NCBI GenBank assembly: GCA_965371355.1
Contig: CBDUYD010000190.1
Coordinates: 1 to 5,193, forward strand
Length of the DNA: 5,193 nt
Source of the DNA: JASJHI01 sp965371355
GTDB taxonomy: Bacteria; Actinomycetota; Acidimicrobiia; Acidimicrobiales; Ilumatobacteraceae
Reading direction: 5' to 3'
In this document: positions 1 through 5,193 of the stretch, one piece after another
Numbering within the stretch: the stretch's first letter is position 1
Layout of the letters: each line of letters opens with the position of its first letter
The notes under the pieces: generated by a model
Databases searched by the model: none
Told to the model about the DNA's origin: nothing
Seen by the model: only the letters and a program-made list of their open reading frames with translations
Position numbers and translations under genes: made by a program

Positions 1-1
1 C

Positions 2-145
2 GCCGACGTCGACGGGAGCCACATCCGGACCCTGCTCCTGACCTTCTTCTACCGGCAGATGCCCGAGGTCCTGGAGCGCGGGCATCTCTTCATCGCCCAG
101 CCGCCGCTCTACAAGATCAAGAAGGACAAGAAGGAGCAGTATCTC
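2..145 (+). pseudogene. gyrB: DNA gyrase subunit B fragment (TOPRIM region)
   Basis: In frame from base 2 the translation begins ADVDGSHIRTLLLTFFYRQM and goes on through GHLFIAQPPLYKIKK to KKEQYL. This is the conserved GyrB TOPRIM block. The two visible Asp residues belong to the DxDxD metal site, and the QPPLYK motif follows. The window opens inside the motif, so the upstream part of gyrB is cut off. Similarity stops after EQYL at about base 145; a normal GyrB would continue with an acidic KDE-type segment. The residues resemble the Gram-negative/proteobacterial form (DGSHIRTLLLTFFYRQ) more than the actinobacterial form remembered from mycobacteria (DGQHISTLLLTLLFR). That does not fit the actinobacterial look of the rest of the window. 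I cannot tell a recombination remnant from a chimeric contig end. Confidence 0.8.
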
Positions 146-904
146 TGGGACCTGCCCGCGGGGTTGTCGATCGAGCGGGTGTGCCGGGTGGTCGCCGAGT
201 GCACGGGGCTCGATCCCGATCGCACGGTGCTCTCCGAGCGGCACCTCAAGGTCTACAGCGCTGTCGCAGCCGAGCTCCCCGCGCCGCACAAGGATCGCTC
301 GGCCTCCGCGGTCACCGTCGGGATCGGTGTCGACATCCCCGCCGACAGCCTGCTCGCGCTCTGGCCCGAGGGTGATGCCACCTACAACCCGTATCCGAGC
401 GCGGCCGAGTGGCGCAACACCCGTCACGCCGACGAACTGCCCGAGCTGGTGACCGCCGCGCACGAGCCGGTGATGGTCAACCTGCGGCGCGGTGACGTCG
501 TCATGTTCGCCGGCGCCTGCTTCTACCACGAGCGCCACCGGCCGGCGAGCACGAGCGTCCTCTATCTGAAGTTCAACGACATCGGCATCGATCCGCTCGG
601 GGAGGATCCGCGCACGATCGAGGCCGAGGAGCGGTCTCGTGCGATCGAGGCCGAGGGGCTGACTACAGCGCACCGGGTGTCGGTGAGCCCGAGGGTCATC
701 GGCATCCGTACCGACGAGTTCTTCCCCGGGCTCGGGTCGAGCGTTTCCGCACGAACCTTCGACGCCGAGCACGGTATCCGACTCTCCGATGCGGAAGCAG
801 ATCTCCTGCGGGCACTGGCTCGCGATGGTGCGACGCCAACCGACACGGTCGATCCGCAGGCGGTCGCCGGCCTCATCCGCGGCGGCCTCGCTCTGTTGAG
901 CTGA
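2..904 (+). CDS. Chimeric ORF: GyrB fragment joined to a 2OG-Fe(II) oxygenase-like protein (5' partial)
   Basis: The reading frame is open from base 2 to the TGA at 902-904. The ATG at 59 is an internal Met of the GyrB part, so it is probably not a real start. Numbering from that Met, residues 1-29 are GyrB-like and the sequence from W30 onward is unrelated to gyrase. The second part carries HKD (H77, D79) on a predicted beta-strand core, then GDVVMF (145-150) followed by H157. This order matches the facial triad HxD...H of Fe(II)/2-oxoglutarate oxygenases of the phytanoyl-CoA dioxygenase type. The usual 2OG-binding Arg about 10-11 residues after the distal His is not clear (the stretch reads STSVLYLKF), so the cofactor assignment is tentative. 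The C-terminal 40 residues (LSDAEADLLRAL, then a GLALL end) look like a small helical or winged-helix tail. If the GyrB part is an artefact, the true N-terminus is missing, or the gene starts at GTG 179. It lies 47 bases or more upstream of the cyclase-STAND gene on the same strand. No substrate can be named. Confidence 0.55.
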   Translation, partial: ADVDGSHIRTLLLTFFYRQMPEVLERGHLFIAQPPLYKIKKDKKEQYLWDLPAGLSIERVCRVVAECTGLDPDRTVLSERHLKVYSAVAAELPAPHKDRSASAVTVGIGVDIPADSLLALWPEGDATYNPYPSAAEWRNTRHADELPELVTAAHEPVMVNLRRGDVVMFAGACFYHERHRPASTSVLYLKFNDIGIDPLGEDPRTIEAEERSRAIEAEGLTTAHRVSVSPRVIGIRTDEFFPGLGSSVSARTFDAEHGIRLSDAEADLLRALARDGATPTDTVDPQAVAGLIRGGLALLS

Positions 905-951
905 CCTGAATCGGCGGCGGCGCCGTCCACCCGGTCGAGACCGCGAGGGAA

Positions 952-3639
952 TTGTGCGTCCGCCGGCGGGCGAGTCGCGCGATGCTGGTCACCATGGTCG
1001 TCGGGGGTCGAGCCGTCGCTGCGTCGGACCGCGGCGCGAGGCAGCTCCCGTCCGGCTGGGTGACCTTCGTGTTCACCGACATCGTCAACTCCGGCCTGCT
1101 GCTCCGCCGACTCGGTGAACGCGCCGACGCCCACTTCGACCGGCACGACGAGATCCTGCGTCGGGCCTGGGACTCCCACGGCGGCCACGAGGTGAACACC
1201 GAGGGTGACCTGTTCTTCGTCGCCTTCGACGACGTAACCCCGGCGCTCGCAGCATGCGTCGCGGCACAGCACGAGCTGGCCGCCGAACCGTGGCCCGACG
1301 ACGGCGAGATCCGTGTCCGGATGGGCGTCCACTCCGGGTATGCGAGGCCGAGGGCGGGTGACTACCGCTCGCTCGCCGTCCACCAGGCATCGCGGGTGGT
1401 CAGCGCGGCAGGAGGAGGCCAGATCCTGGTCACCGCCACGGCGTGCGGCCCCGATCAGGCTCCGCCCGCTGCCGCGCTGCACGAACTCGGCCGCTACCGC
1501 GTCCGCGACTTCGACCAGCCGGAGCTGCTCTACCGCCTCGATCCTCACGGCCTCCGCCCGAATCTCGATGCGATTCGGGCGACGCCTGCCGACCGCCACA
1601 ACCTGCTCGCCGCCACGACATCGTTTCACGGGCGCGCCGACGATGTATCCGAGATCGGGTCGAAGCTCTGGCCCGGGTCGGTGGTGTCGCTGGTCGGCCC
1701 GGGCGGGATCGGCAAGACCCGGTTGGCGTCGGAGCTGGGATTAAAGGTCGCGCAGGACTGGAGCGATGGTGTGTGGTTCGTCGAGCTCGCGGAGATGGGC
1801 GACTCGTCGCTGCTCGCCGACGTCATCGCCGAGACGATCGGTGCCGGTCGGTCGGGGAGCCGGTCGCGCATCGACGATCTGGTCGAGCACCTCGCCGACC
1901 GGCAGATGCTCCTCGTTCTCGACAGTTGCGAGGCGCACGTCGGGGAGTGTGCCGCCCTGCTGACCACCCTGCTCCCGGCGAGTAGCGGCCTGTGTGTGAT
2001 GACGACGGGCAGGGAGCCGCTCAACATGCGCGGCGAGTCGGTCCACCGCCTCGGCCCGCTCGAGTCGGAGGCGGCGGTCGAACTCTTCATCGAGCGCGCC
2101 CGCGCGAGTCGCGGTGGGGTGCTCGGCACCGATGAGGGCACGCGTGCGATCGCGGGGATCTGCACACGCTTGGACGGTGTGCCGCTCGCCCTCGAGATCG
2201 CCGCGTCGAAGGTGGCGGTGCTCCCGCCGGAGGAGATCCTCACCGGGCTCGACGACCGGTTCCGATTGCTCCGCAGTCGCGACAGCACACTGCCCGAGCG
2301 GCATCGCACGATGACCGCCCTGCTCGAGTGGAGTCACGATCTGCTCGACGAGTCCGAGCAGCGGGCGTGGTGCTGTCTGTCGGCGTTCGCCGCGACGTTC
2401 TCGCTCGCCGCCGCCGAGGCCGCGTTCGGTGACGACGTCGCCGATCCCGACGACGTACCCGAACTCGTGTGGCGACTCGTCGACAAGTCGCTCGTCGAGA
2501 CCGACCACAGCGAGTCGGCGACGCGCTACCGGTTGCCCGAGAGCGTCCGCGAGTTCGGTCGCAGCCGAGCGGCCGAGCGCGACCAGTCGATCGCAGCCGT
2601 GTCGCGGCTGGGCGCGTGGTACCTCGACAGGTTGGGTCCGTGGCTGGTCGCCGATCACTCCTGGATCAGCAACGCCCGTCTCGAGCTGCCGAACCTCCGC
2701 GGGCTGATCGATCAGCTCGCGCCGTTCGATGTGCAGACCGCCCAGCAACTGGCCTGCGCGATCGGTCAGTTCCGACAGGCGACGCAGGCGCTACGTGTCG
2801 GCATCGACGAACTCTCGCGTCTCGCCGCCGACCTACCCGAAGCGACACCGGCGAAGGTCGCGATGCTCGCAGAGTTGGCCGACATGCATCTCCACCGTGC
2901 CGAGGTCGACCTCGCGAGGGATCGAGCCGAGGAGGCCGATCGGCTGCAGGCCCTGGTCGGAGCGCCGTCGTGGAACGAGTCGTGTGTAGAGCGGACGCGC
3001 GGCGAGATCTCGACCCGCACGGGCGACACCGAGTCGGCCATCGCGATCGCCGAGCGCAGCCTCGCGCGCCCGCTGTCGCCCCGGGCGACGGGACGGATGG
3101 CCAACATGCTGGGTATCGCGCACTACATCCGTGGCGATCTCGATGCCGCGATGGAGGCACTCGAACTCGAGTTGGCCAAGGGCGTCGAGGTGGGTCAGGA
3201 CGGCTGGATCGCCGTCGCACACAGCAACATCGCCGAGTTGTCGCTCCGCCTCGAGCGTCCCGCCGACGCCGCTGCACACCAGGCGCGGACCCTCGAGCTG
3301 GCGCTCGAACTCGAGCAACCCGTGATGCAGGCGTACTCGTTCATGATCGCCGGCCGCCTGGCCGCTGCGAACCGCGACTGGAAGCGGGCGGCGCTGTTGC
3401 ACGCGTCGGGCGAGGAGATCCTCGGGCGCGTCGGACAGGTGCTGTACGACAACGACCTCGACGAGGTCGAGCACTTCTGGAAAGACGTGGACGCGAACCT
3501 CAACGGATCGCGCGACGGAACGAGCGATGGAACGAGCGATGGTTCAAGCGACCGTTCGCGCCCGACACTCGACACGGCCGGCGCCGTCGAAATGGCGCGC
3601 CTCGTGTTCTCGGAATGTGGAGCGAGCCCGATCACCTGA
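952..3639 (+). CDS. Class III nucleotidyl cyclase domain - STAND (NB-ARC-like) ATPase - TPR protein
   Basis: This is probably a cytoplasmic sensor or regulator. Residues 37-165 are a class III cyclase homology domain (VTFVFTDIV at 37-45, NTEGDLFFVAF at 82-92, GGGQILVT near 154-161). Metal ligands D43 and D86 are present, as are D137 and R148, but the adenine-selecting Lys is N82 and the transition-state Asn is H144. A STAND ATPase follows: Walker A GPGGIGKT (249-256), Walker B LLVLDSCE (320-327), sensor-like TTGREPL (351-357) and GVPLAL (409-414). A winged-helix segment spans about 450-535 and helical TPR-like repeats about 575-830. The C-terminus has an Asp/Gly/Ser/Thr tract and no LuxR-type HTH. 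The start is uncertain. The longest form begins at TTG 952, but its purine tract (943-950) lies only one base away. ATG 982, with GGGCGAG seven bases upstream, is at least as likely. ATG 994 and GTG 1060 would also keep the cyclase domain. The stop is 21 bases before the protease gene, so the two are probably cotranscribed. Confidence 0.9.
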   Translation: MCVRRRASRAMLVTMVVGGRAVAASDRGARQLPSGWVTFVFTDIVNSGLLLRRLGERADAHFDRHDEILRRAWDSHGGHEVNTEGDLFFVAFDDVTPALAACVAAQHELAAEPWPDDGEIRVRMGVHSGYARPRAGDYRSLAVHQASRVVSAAGGGQILVTATACGPDQAPPAAALHELGRYRVRDFDQPELLYRLDPHGLRPNLDAIRATPADRHNLLAATTSFHGRADDVSEIGSKLWPGSVVSLVGPGGIGKTRLASELGLKVAQDWSDGVWFVELAEMGDSSLLADVIAETIGAGRSGSRSRIDDLVEHLADRQMLLVLDSCEAHVGECAALLTTLLPASSGLCVMTTGREPLNMRGESVHRLGPLESEAAVELFIERARASRGGVLGTDEGTRAIAGICTRLDGVPLALEIAASKVAVLPPEEILTGLDDRFRLLRSRDSTLPERHRTMTALLEWSHDLLDESEQRAWCCLSAFAATFSLAAAEAAFGDDVADPDDVPELVWRLVDKSLVETDHSESATRYRLPESVREFGRSRAAERDQSIAAVSRLGAWYLDRLGPWLVADHSWISNARLELPNLRGLIDQLAPFDVQTAQQLACAIGQFRQATQALRVGIDELSRLAADLPEATPAKVAMLAELADMHLHRAEVDLARDRAEEADRLQALVGAPSWNESCVERTRGEISTRTGDTESAIAIAERSLARPLSPRATGRMANMLGIAHYIRGDLDAAMEALELELAKGVEVGQDGWIAVAHSNIAELSLRLERPADAAAHQARTLELALELEQPVMQAYSFMIAGRLAAANRDWKRAALLHASGEEILGRVGQVLYDNDLDEVEHFWKDVDANLNGSRDGTSDGTSDGSSDRSRPTLDTAGAVEMARLVFSECGASPIT
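3514..3561 (+). repeat. 12-base tandem repeat encoding Asp-Gly-Thr/Ser-Ser tract
   Basis: Near the end of the STAND gene are three 12-base units, gacggaacgagc, gatggaacgagc and gatggttcaagc, followed by a degenerate fourth, gaccgttcgcgc. They encode DGTS, DGTS, DGSS and DRSR (residues 855-870). The tract falls after the helical repeats and before a last short segment (GAVEMARLVFSE), so it is probably a flexible linker formed by slippage or unequal exchange. Confidence 0.75.
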
Positions 3640-3646
3640 TCCAGAC

Positions 3647-3654
3647 AGAAGGAG
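3647..3654 (+). promoter_or_regulatory. Strong Shine-Dalgarno for the S8 protease gene
   Basis: AGAAGGAG ends six bases before the ATG at 3661. It is a near-ideal match to the anti-Shine-Dalgarno and lies in the 21-base gap after the STAND stop codon. It fixes the start of the protease. With no room for a separate promoter in the gap, it supports cotranscription with the upstream gene. Confidence 0.85.
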
Positions 3655-3660
3655 CAAGAG

Positions 3661-5019
3661 ATGTCCGATGACAATGGAAGCCACAACGGGGGCGCCGACG
3701 ATGGTTGGGCGGGCGAGGTCGAGCACAGTGCCGACGGGTACTCGCTCGTGCCAGACGAGATTCTCTGTCCGGACGAAGCGTCGGCTGCCGCCGCGGAGGC
3801 CCTCGCGGAGGGGCTCGGGCGCGACGCCGAGGTGGTGCCGATCGGCGATGAGTTCCTCGTACGCAGTACGGCGTTCGACGTCGAGGCGCACGTCGCCGAA
3901 CTGCGCGACCGTGGCGTGCCGGTCGAACCCAACTACGCGCTCTTCGCCCACGGCCATCACTGCTCGTGCGGCTGTTGCGGGAGTCCGGTAGCCGGCAATC
4001 CGATGTACGCGAATCCGATGTACGCCAATCCGGTGTACGCCAACCCGGTGTGGCTCAGCCCCGTGTACGCCAGCCCGATGTACGCCAATCCGATGTACGC
4101 CAACGAGTACAAACGAACGGGCAAGCGTTCTCACAGCGCGCGGCCGGCCGCGCCACCCGACCTGAAGCCGGCGGCACTTCCGCAGTCGAACGAGACGGTG
4201 CTGATCCTCGACACGGGGATCGCGCCCGACGGACAACTGCCGCCGCTGCTTCAGGGCCAGTCCAACCTCACCGGCGCGCCCGCGTCAGAGCACGATCCGC
4301 CACCACCTGCGGCGCAGGGTTACCTCGATCCGGCCAACTGTCACGGCACCTTCATCGCCGGCATCATCCAGGAGCTGGCACCCGATCGCAACCCGGTGCC
4401 CCGGGCGGTCCTCGGGCCGATGGGCGACGGCAAGCTCAGCGTGATCGGCCCGTTGCTCAAGGATCTCGCCAAGGACGACAAGTTGGTCAACGAGCGCACC
4501 GTGCTCAACCTCTCGTTCGGGGGATACGCGGATCCCGACATGAAGCTGCTGAAACGCGGCATCCGCAAGGTACAGGAGAAGGGCGCCGTCGTAGTCGCGT
4601 CGGCGGGCAACGACGGCACCTGTCGGCCGATGTTTCCGGCGGCACTCCCCGACGTGATCAGCGTGGGGGCGCTCGCCTGGGACGGGCCTGCGCCGTTCTC
4701 CAATCACGGAGACTGGGTCCGCGCATGTGCACCGGGATCCGATCTCGTCAGCGCGTTCTACACGCTCTACAACGGCCAGCTCCCAGCCCGCCCGTTGCCC
4801 GGCAGCGGCGACCCCGACGAGTTCAAAGAATGGGCGCGCTGGTCGGGAACATCGTTCGCCGCCCCGATCGTGACCGCCGCGCTGTTGCGTACGATGGCGC
4901 TCACCGGGTGCACCGCGAAGGAGGCGGTCCTCGCGGTTATCGACGCGCCGGGCCTCCACCGGATGCCCGGCCTCGGGACCGTCGTCAACCTGGTCACACC
5001 GTTCTCGGCCGCTCCCTGA
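3661..5019 (+). CDS. Subtilisin-family (S8) serine protease with prodomain and NPxYA-repeat linker
   Basis: This is a 452-residue serine endopeptidase of the subtilase family. The catalytic residues are all visible: D184 (LILDTGIA), H228 (NCHGTFIAG), oxyanion-hole N317 (ASAGNDGT) and S398 (SGTSFAAP). The catalytic domain runs from about 178 to 450 and is compact, with no C-terminal P-domain or membrane anchor. The N-terminus is acidic and hydrophilic (MSDDNGSHNGG) and has no signal peptide or transmembrane helix, so it probably acts in the cytoplasm unless exported by an unrecognised route. Residues 32-98 look like an I9-type propeptide, ending in VPVEPNYALFAHG; VEPNY is typical of the propeptide end. 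A His/Cys cluster (97-106) follows, then seven pentapeptides (113-147), a basic stretch KRTGKR (151-156) and a Pro/Ala-rich linker. The start is fixed by AGAAGGAG six bases upstream. The gene follows the cyclase-STAND gene by 21 bases, so the STAND protein may control its activation. The substrate is unknown. Confidence 0.93.
   Translation: MSDDNGSHNGGADDGWAGEVEHSADGYSLVPDEILCPDEASAAAAEALAEGLGRDAEVVPIGDEFLVRSTAFDVEAHVAELRDRGVPVEPNYALFAHGHHCSCGCCGSPVAGNPMYANPMYANPVYANPVWLSPVYASPMYANPMYANEYKRTGKRSHSARPAAPPDLKPAALPQSNETVLILDTGIAPDGQLPPLLQGQSNLTGAPASEHDPPPPAAQGYLDPANCHGTFIAGIIQELAPDRNPVPRAVLGPMGDGKLSVIGPLLKDLAKDDKLVNERTVLNLSFGGYADPDMKLLKRGIRKVQEKGAVVVASAGNDGTCRPMFPAALPDVISVGALAWDGPAPFSNHGDWVRACAPGSDLVSAFYTLYNGQLPARPLPGSGDPDEFKEWARWSGTSFAAPIVTAALLRTMALTGCTAKEAVLAVIDAPGLHRMPGLGTVVNLVTPFSAAP
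3997..4101 (+). repeat. Seven tandem 15-base units encoding NPxYA pentapeptides
   Basis: Within the protease gene, seven in-frame 15-base units encode in turn NPMYA, NPMYA, NPVYA, NPVWL, SPVYA, SPMYA and NPMYA (residues 113-147), and then N-E-Y-K breaks the pattern. Units 2 and 7 are identical (aatccgatgtacgcc). Others differ by one to several bases, both synonymous (aat/aac, ccg/ccc, gcg/gcc) and replacing (Met/Val, Asn/Ser). Pro is invariant, and Tyr is kept except for Trp in unit 4. The array sits exactly between prodomain and catalytic domain. Confidence 0.95.
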
Positions 5020-5063
5020 AGCACTCGCGCGGCCAGCCCATCCCCCCGCCGCAGCCCGGCCGA

Positions 5064-5118
5064 CTCGGTGAGGATGTAGCGCCGCCCGTGCGCCGCCCGT
5101 GCGCAATATCCTCACGAG
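5064..5118. terminator. GC-rich hairpin, probable bidirectional terminator
   Basis: The left arm ctcggtgaggat (5064-5075) pairs with atcctcacgag (5108-5118), with one bulged G. The stem continues inward through a G-T wobble, a T-A pair and one A-A mismatch to GCGC (5079-5082) on GCGC (5101-5104), leaving a loop of about 18 bases. It lies 44 bases after the protease stop and 7 bases past the stop of the convergent minus-strand gene. Neither side has a clear T-tract, so it is not a textbook intrinsic terminator. Its position between convergent genes is the main support. Confidence 0.5.
5079..5104. repeat. 11-base direct repeat in hairpin loop
   Basis: Two perfect adjacent copies of gcgccgcccgt (5079-5089 and 5090-5100) are followed by a partial third copy, gcgc (5101-5104). 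They make up the loop and inner stem of the hairpin. The inner GCGC/GCGC pairing comes from the first unit and the partial third one, so gain or loss of a unit would change loop size but keep the stem. Confidence 0.8.
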
Positions 5119-5125
5119 AACGGCA

Positions 5126-5193
5126 CTACGGGTGGAGGTTGGCGAGTCGCTCGAGGGCGGCGTCGGTCTCGGGCGGGAGGTCGATCGCGTCGT
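5126..5193 (-). CDS. C-terminal end of a convergent gene (partial, unidentified)
   Basis: On the minus strand a frame open from the window edge ends at TAG (complement of 5126-5128). The 21 visible residues are DAIDLPPETDAALERLANLHP. The composition (acidic, Leu/Ala helix, few Arg or Cys) and G/C-rich third positions look like a real protein end rather than a shadow frame. The placement, convergent with the protease gene and just beyond the hairpin, also fits. This is too short to name a family. Confidence 0.5.
   Translation of the reverse strand, partial: DAIDLPPETDAALERLANLHP

Noticed and set aside
905..951. Promoter or terminator between the first two genes
   Set aside because: No convincing -35/-10 pair or stem with T-tract could be seen in this short GC-rich gap.
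562..1629. Long minus-strand open frame (355 codons) across the gap between the first two genes
   Set aside because: Its product is Arg/Ala/Val-rich without recognisable motifs. It runs antisense to two frames with clear conserved motifs, and GC-rich codon bias on the plus strand explains the absence of stops.
2469..3671. 400-codon plus-strand frame inside the STAND gene
   Set aside because: It is extremely Arg-rich with no domain signature, typical of a shifted frame of a high-GC gene. The TPR-like frame over the same bases is convincing.
3661..3750. Possible signal peptide on the subtilase
   Set aside because: The first 30 residues are acidic and polar with no hydrophobic core or n-region, so secretion by Sec or Tat is not supported.
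3997..4101. Possible CRISPR array
   Set aside because: The units are 15 bases, directly adjacent with no spacers, and encode an in-frame peptide repeat.
3544..4236. Minus-strand frame with a repeated GVHRI-type peptide
   Set aside because: The repeat is only the antisense reading of the NPxYA array. The rest has no motifs and overlaps the plus-strand protease.
4285..5115. Minus-strand 276-codon frame opposite the protease catalytic domain
   Set aside because: It is antisense to the DTG/HGT/GTSFAAP-containing frame, is Arg/Gly-rich, and has no motifs of its own.

Overview
The window is high-GC throughout, and almost all of it codes in one direction. Third positions are dominated by G and C, and there are long open shadow frames. 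Class III cyclase-STAND ATPase-TPR proteins are common in Actinobacteria and related high-GC soil and aquatic bacteria. I therefore infer an actinobacterial-type genome, possibly an Acidimicrobiia-like lineage. No rRNA, tRNA, mobile element or CRISPR array is visible, so the taxon is an inference.

Layout. (1) Bases 2-145 encode a stretch of DNA gyrase subunit B (the TOPRIM DxDG block and the residues after it). It stops abruptly at about base 146 and continues in frame into an unrelated protein that ends at 904. The second part looks like an Fe(II)/2-oxoglutarate-type oxygenase, with HxD and a distal His but no clear 2OG-binding Arg. (2) A large plus-strand gene, 952 (or 982) to 3639, encodes a class III nucleotidyl cyclase homology domain, a STAND/NB-ARC-type ATPase, a winged-helix region and TPR-like helical repeats. 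(3) After 21 bases and a strong Shine-Dalgarno comes a subtilisin-family (S8) serine protease, 3661-5019. It has no signal peptide, an I9-like prodomain, a His/Cys cluster and seven tandem NPxYA pentapeptides between prodomain and catalytic domain. (4) A GC-rich hairpin at 5064-5118 separates the protease from the 3' end of a convergent minus-strand gene (stop at 5126-5128).

How the genes may work together. Genes 2 and 3 look like one transcription unit: a large cytoplasmic STAND sensor or regulator and a cytoplasmic subtilase, probably made inactive and needing release from its prodomain. STAND ATPases commonly act as ligand-gated switches, so the simplest model is a sensor controlling a protease effector, as in some conflict or programmed-response systems. 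The cyclase domain keeps both metal-binding Asp residues but lacks the adenine-selecting Lys and the transition-state Asn. It may have altered activity or none. The tandem repeats and the Cys cluster lie where subtilases are processed. They are the most unusual part of the window and could be a processing linker, a binding element, or a released or modified peptide. The upstream oxygenase-like protein could in principle modify them, but only proximity supports that. The gyrB junction may be an assembly or contig-end artefact and should be resolved before gene 1 is interpreted.
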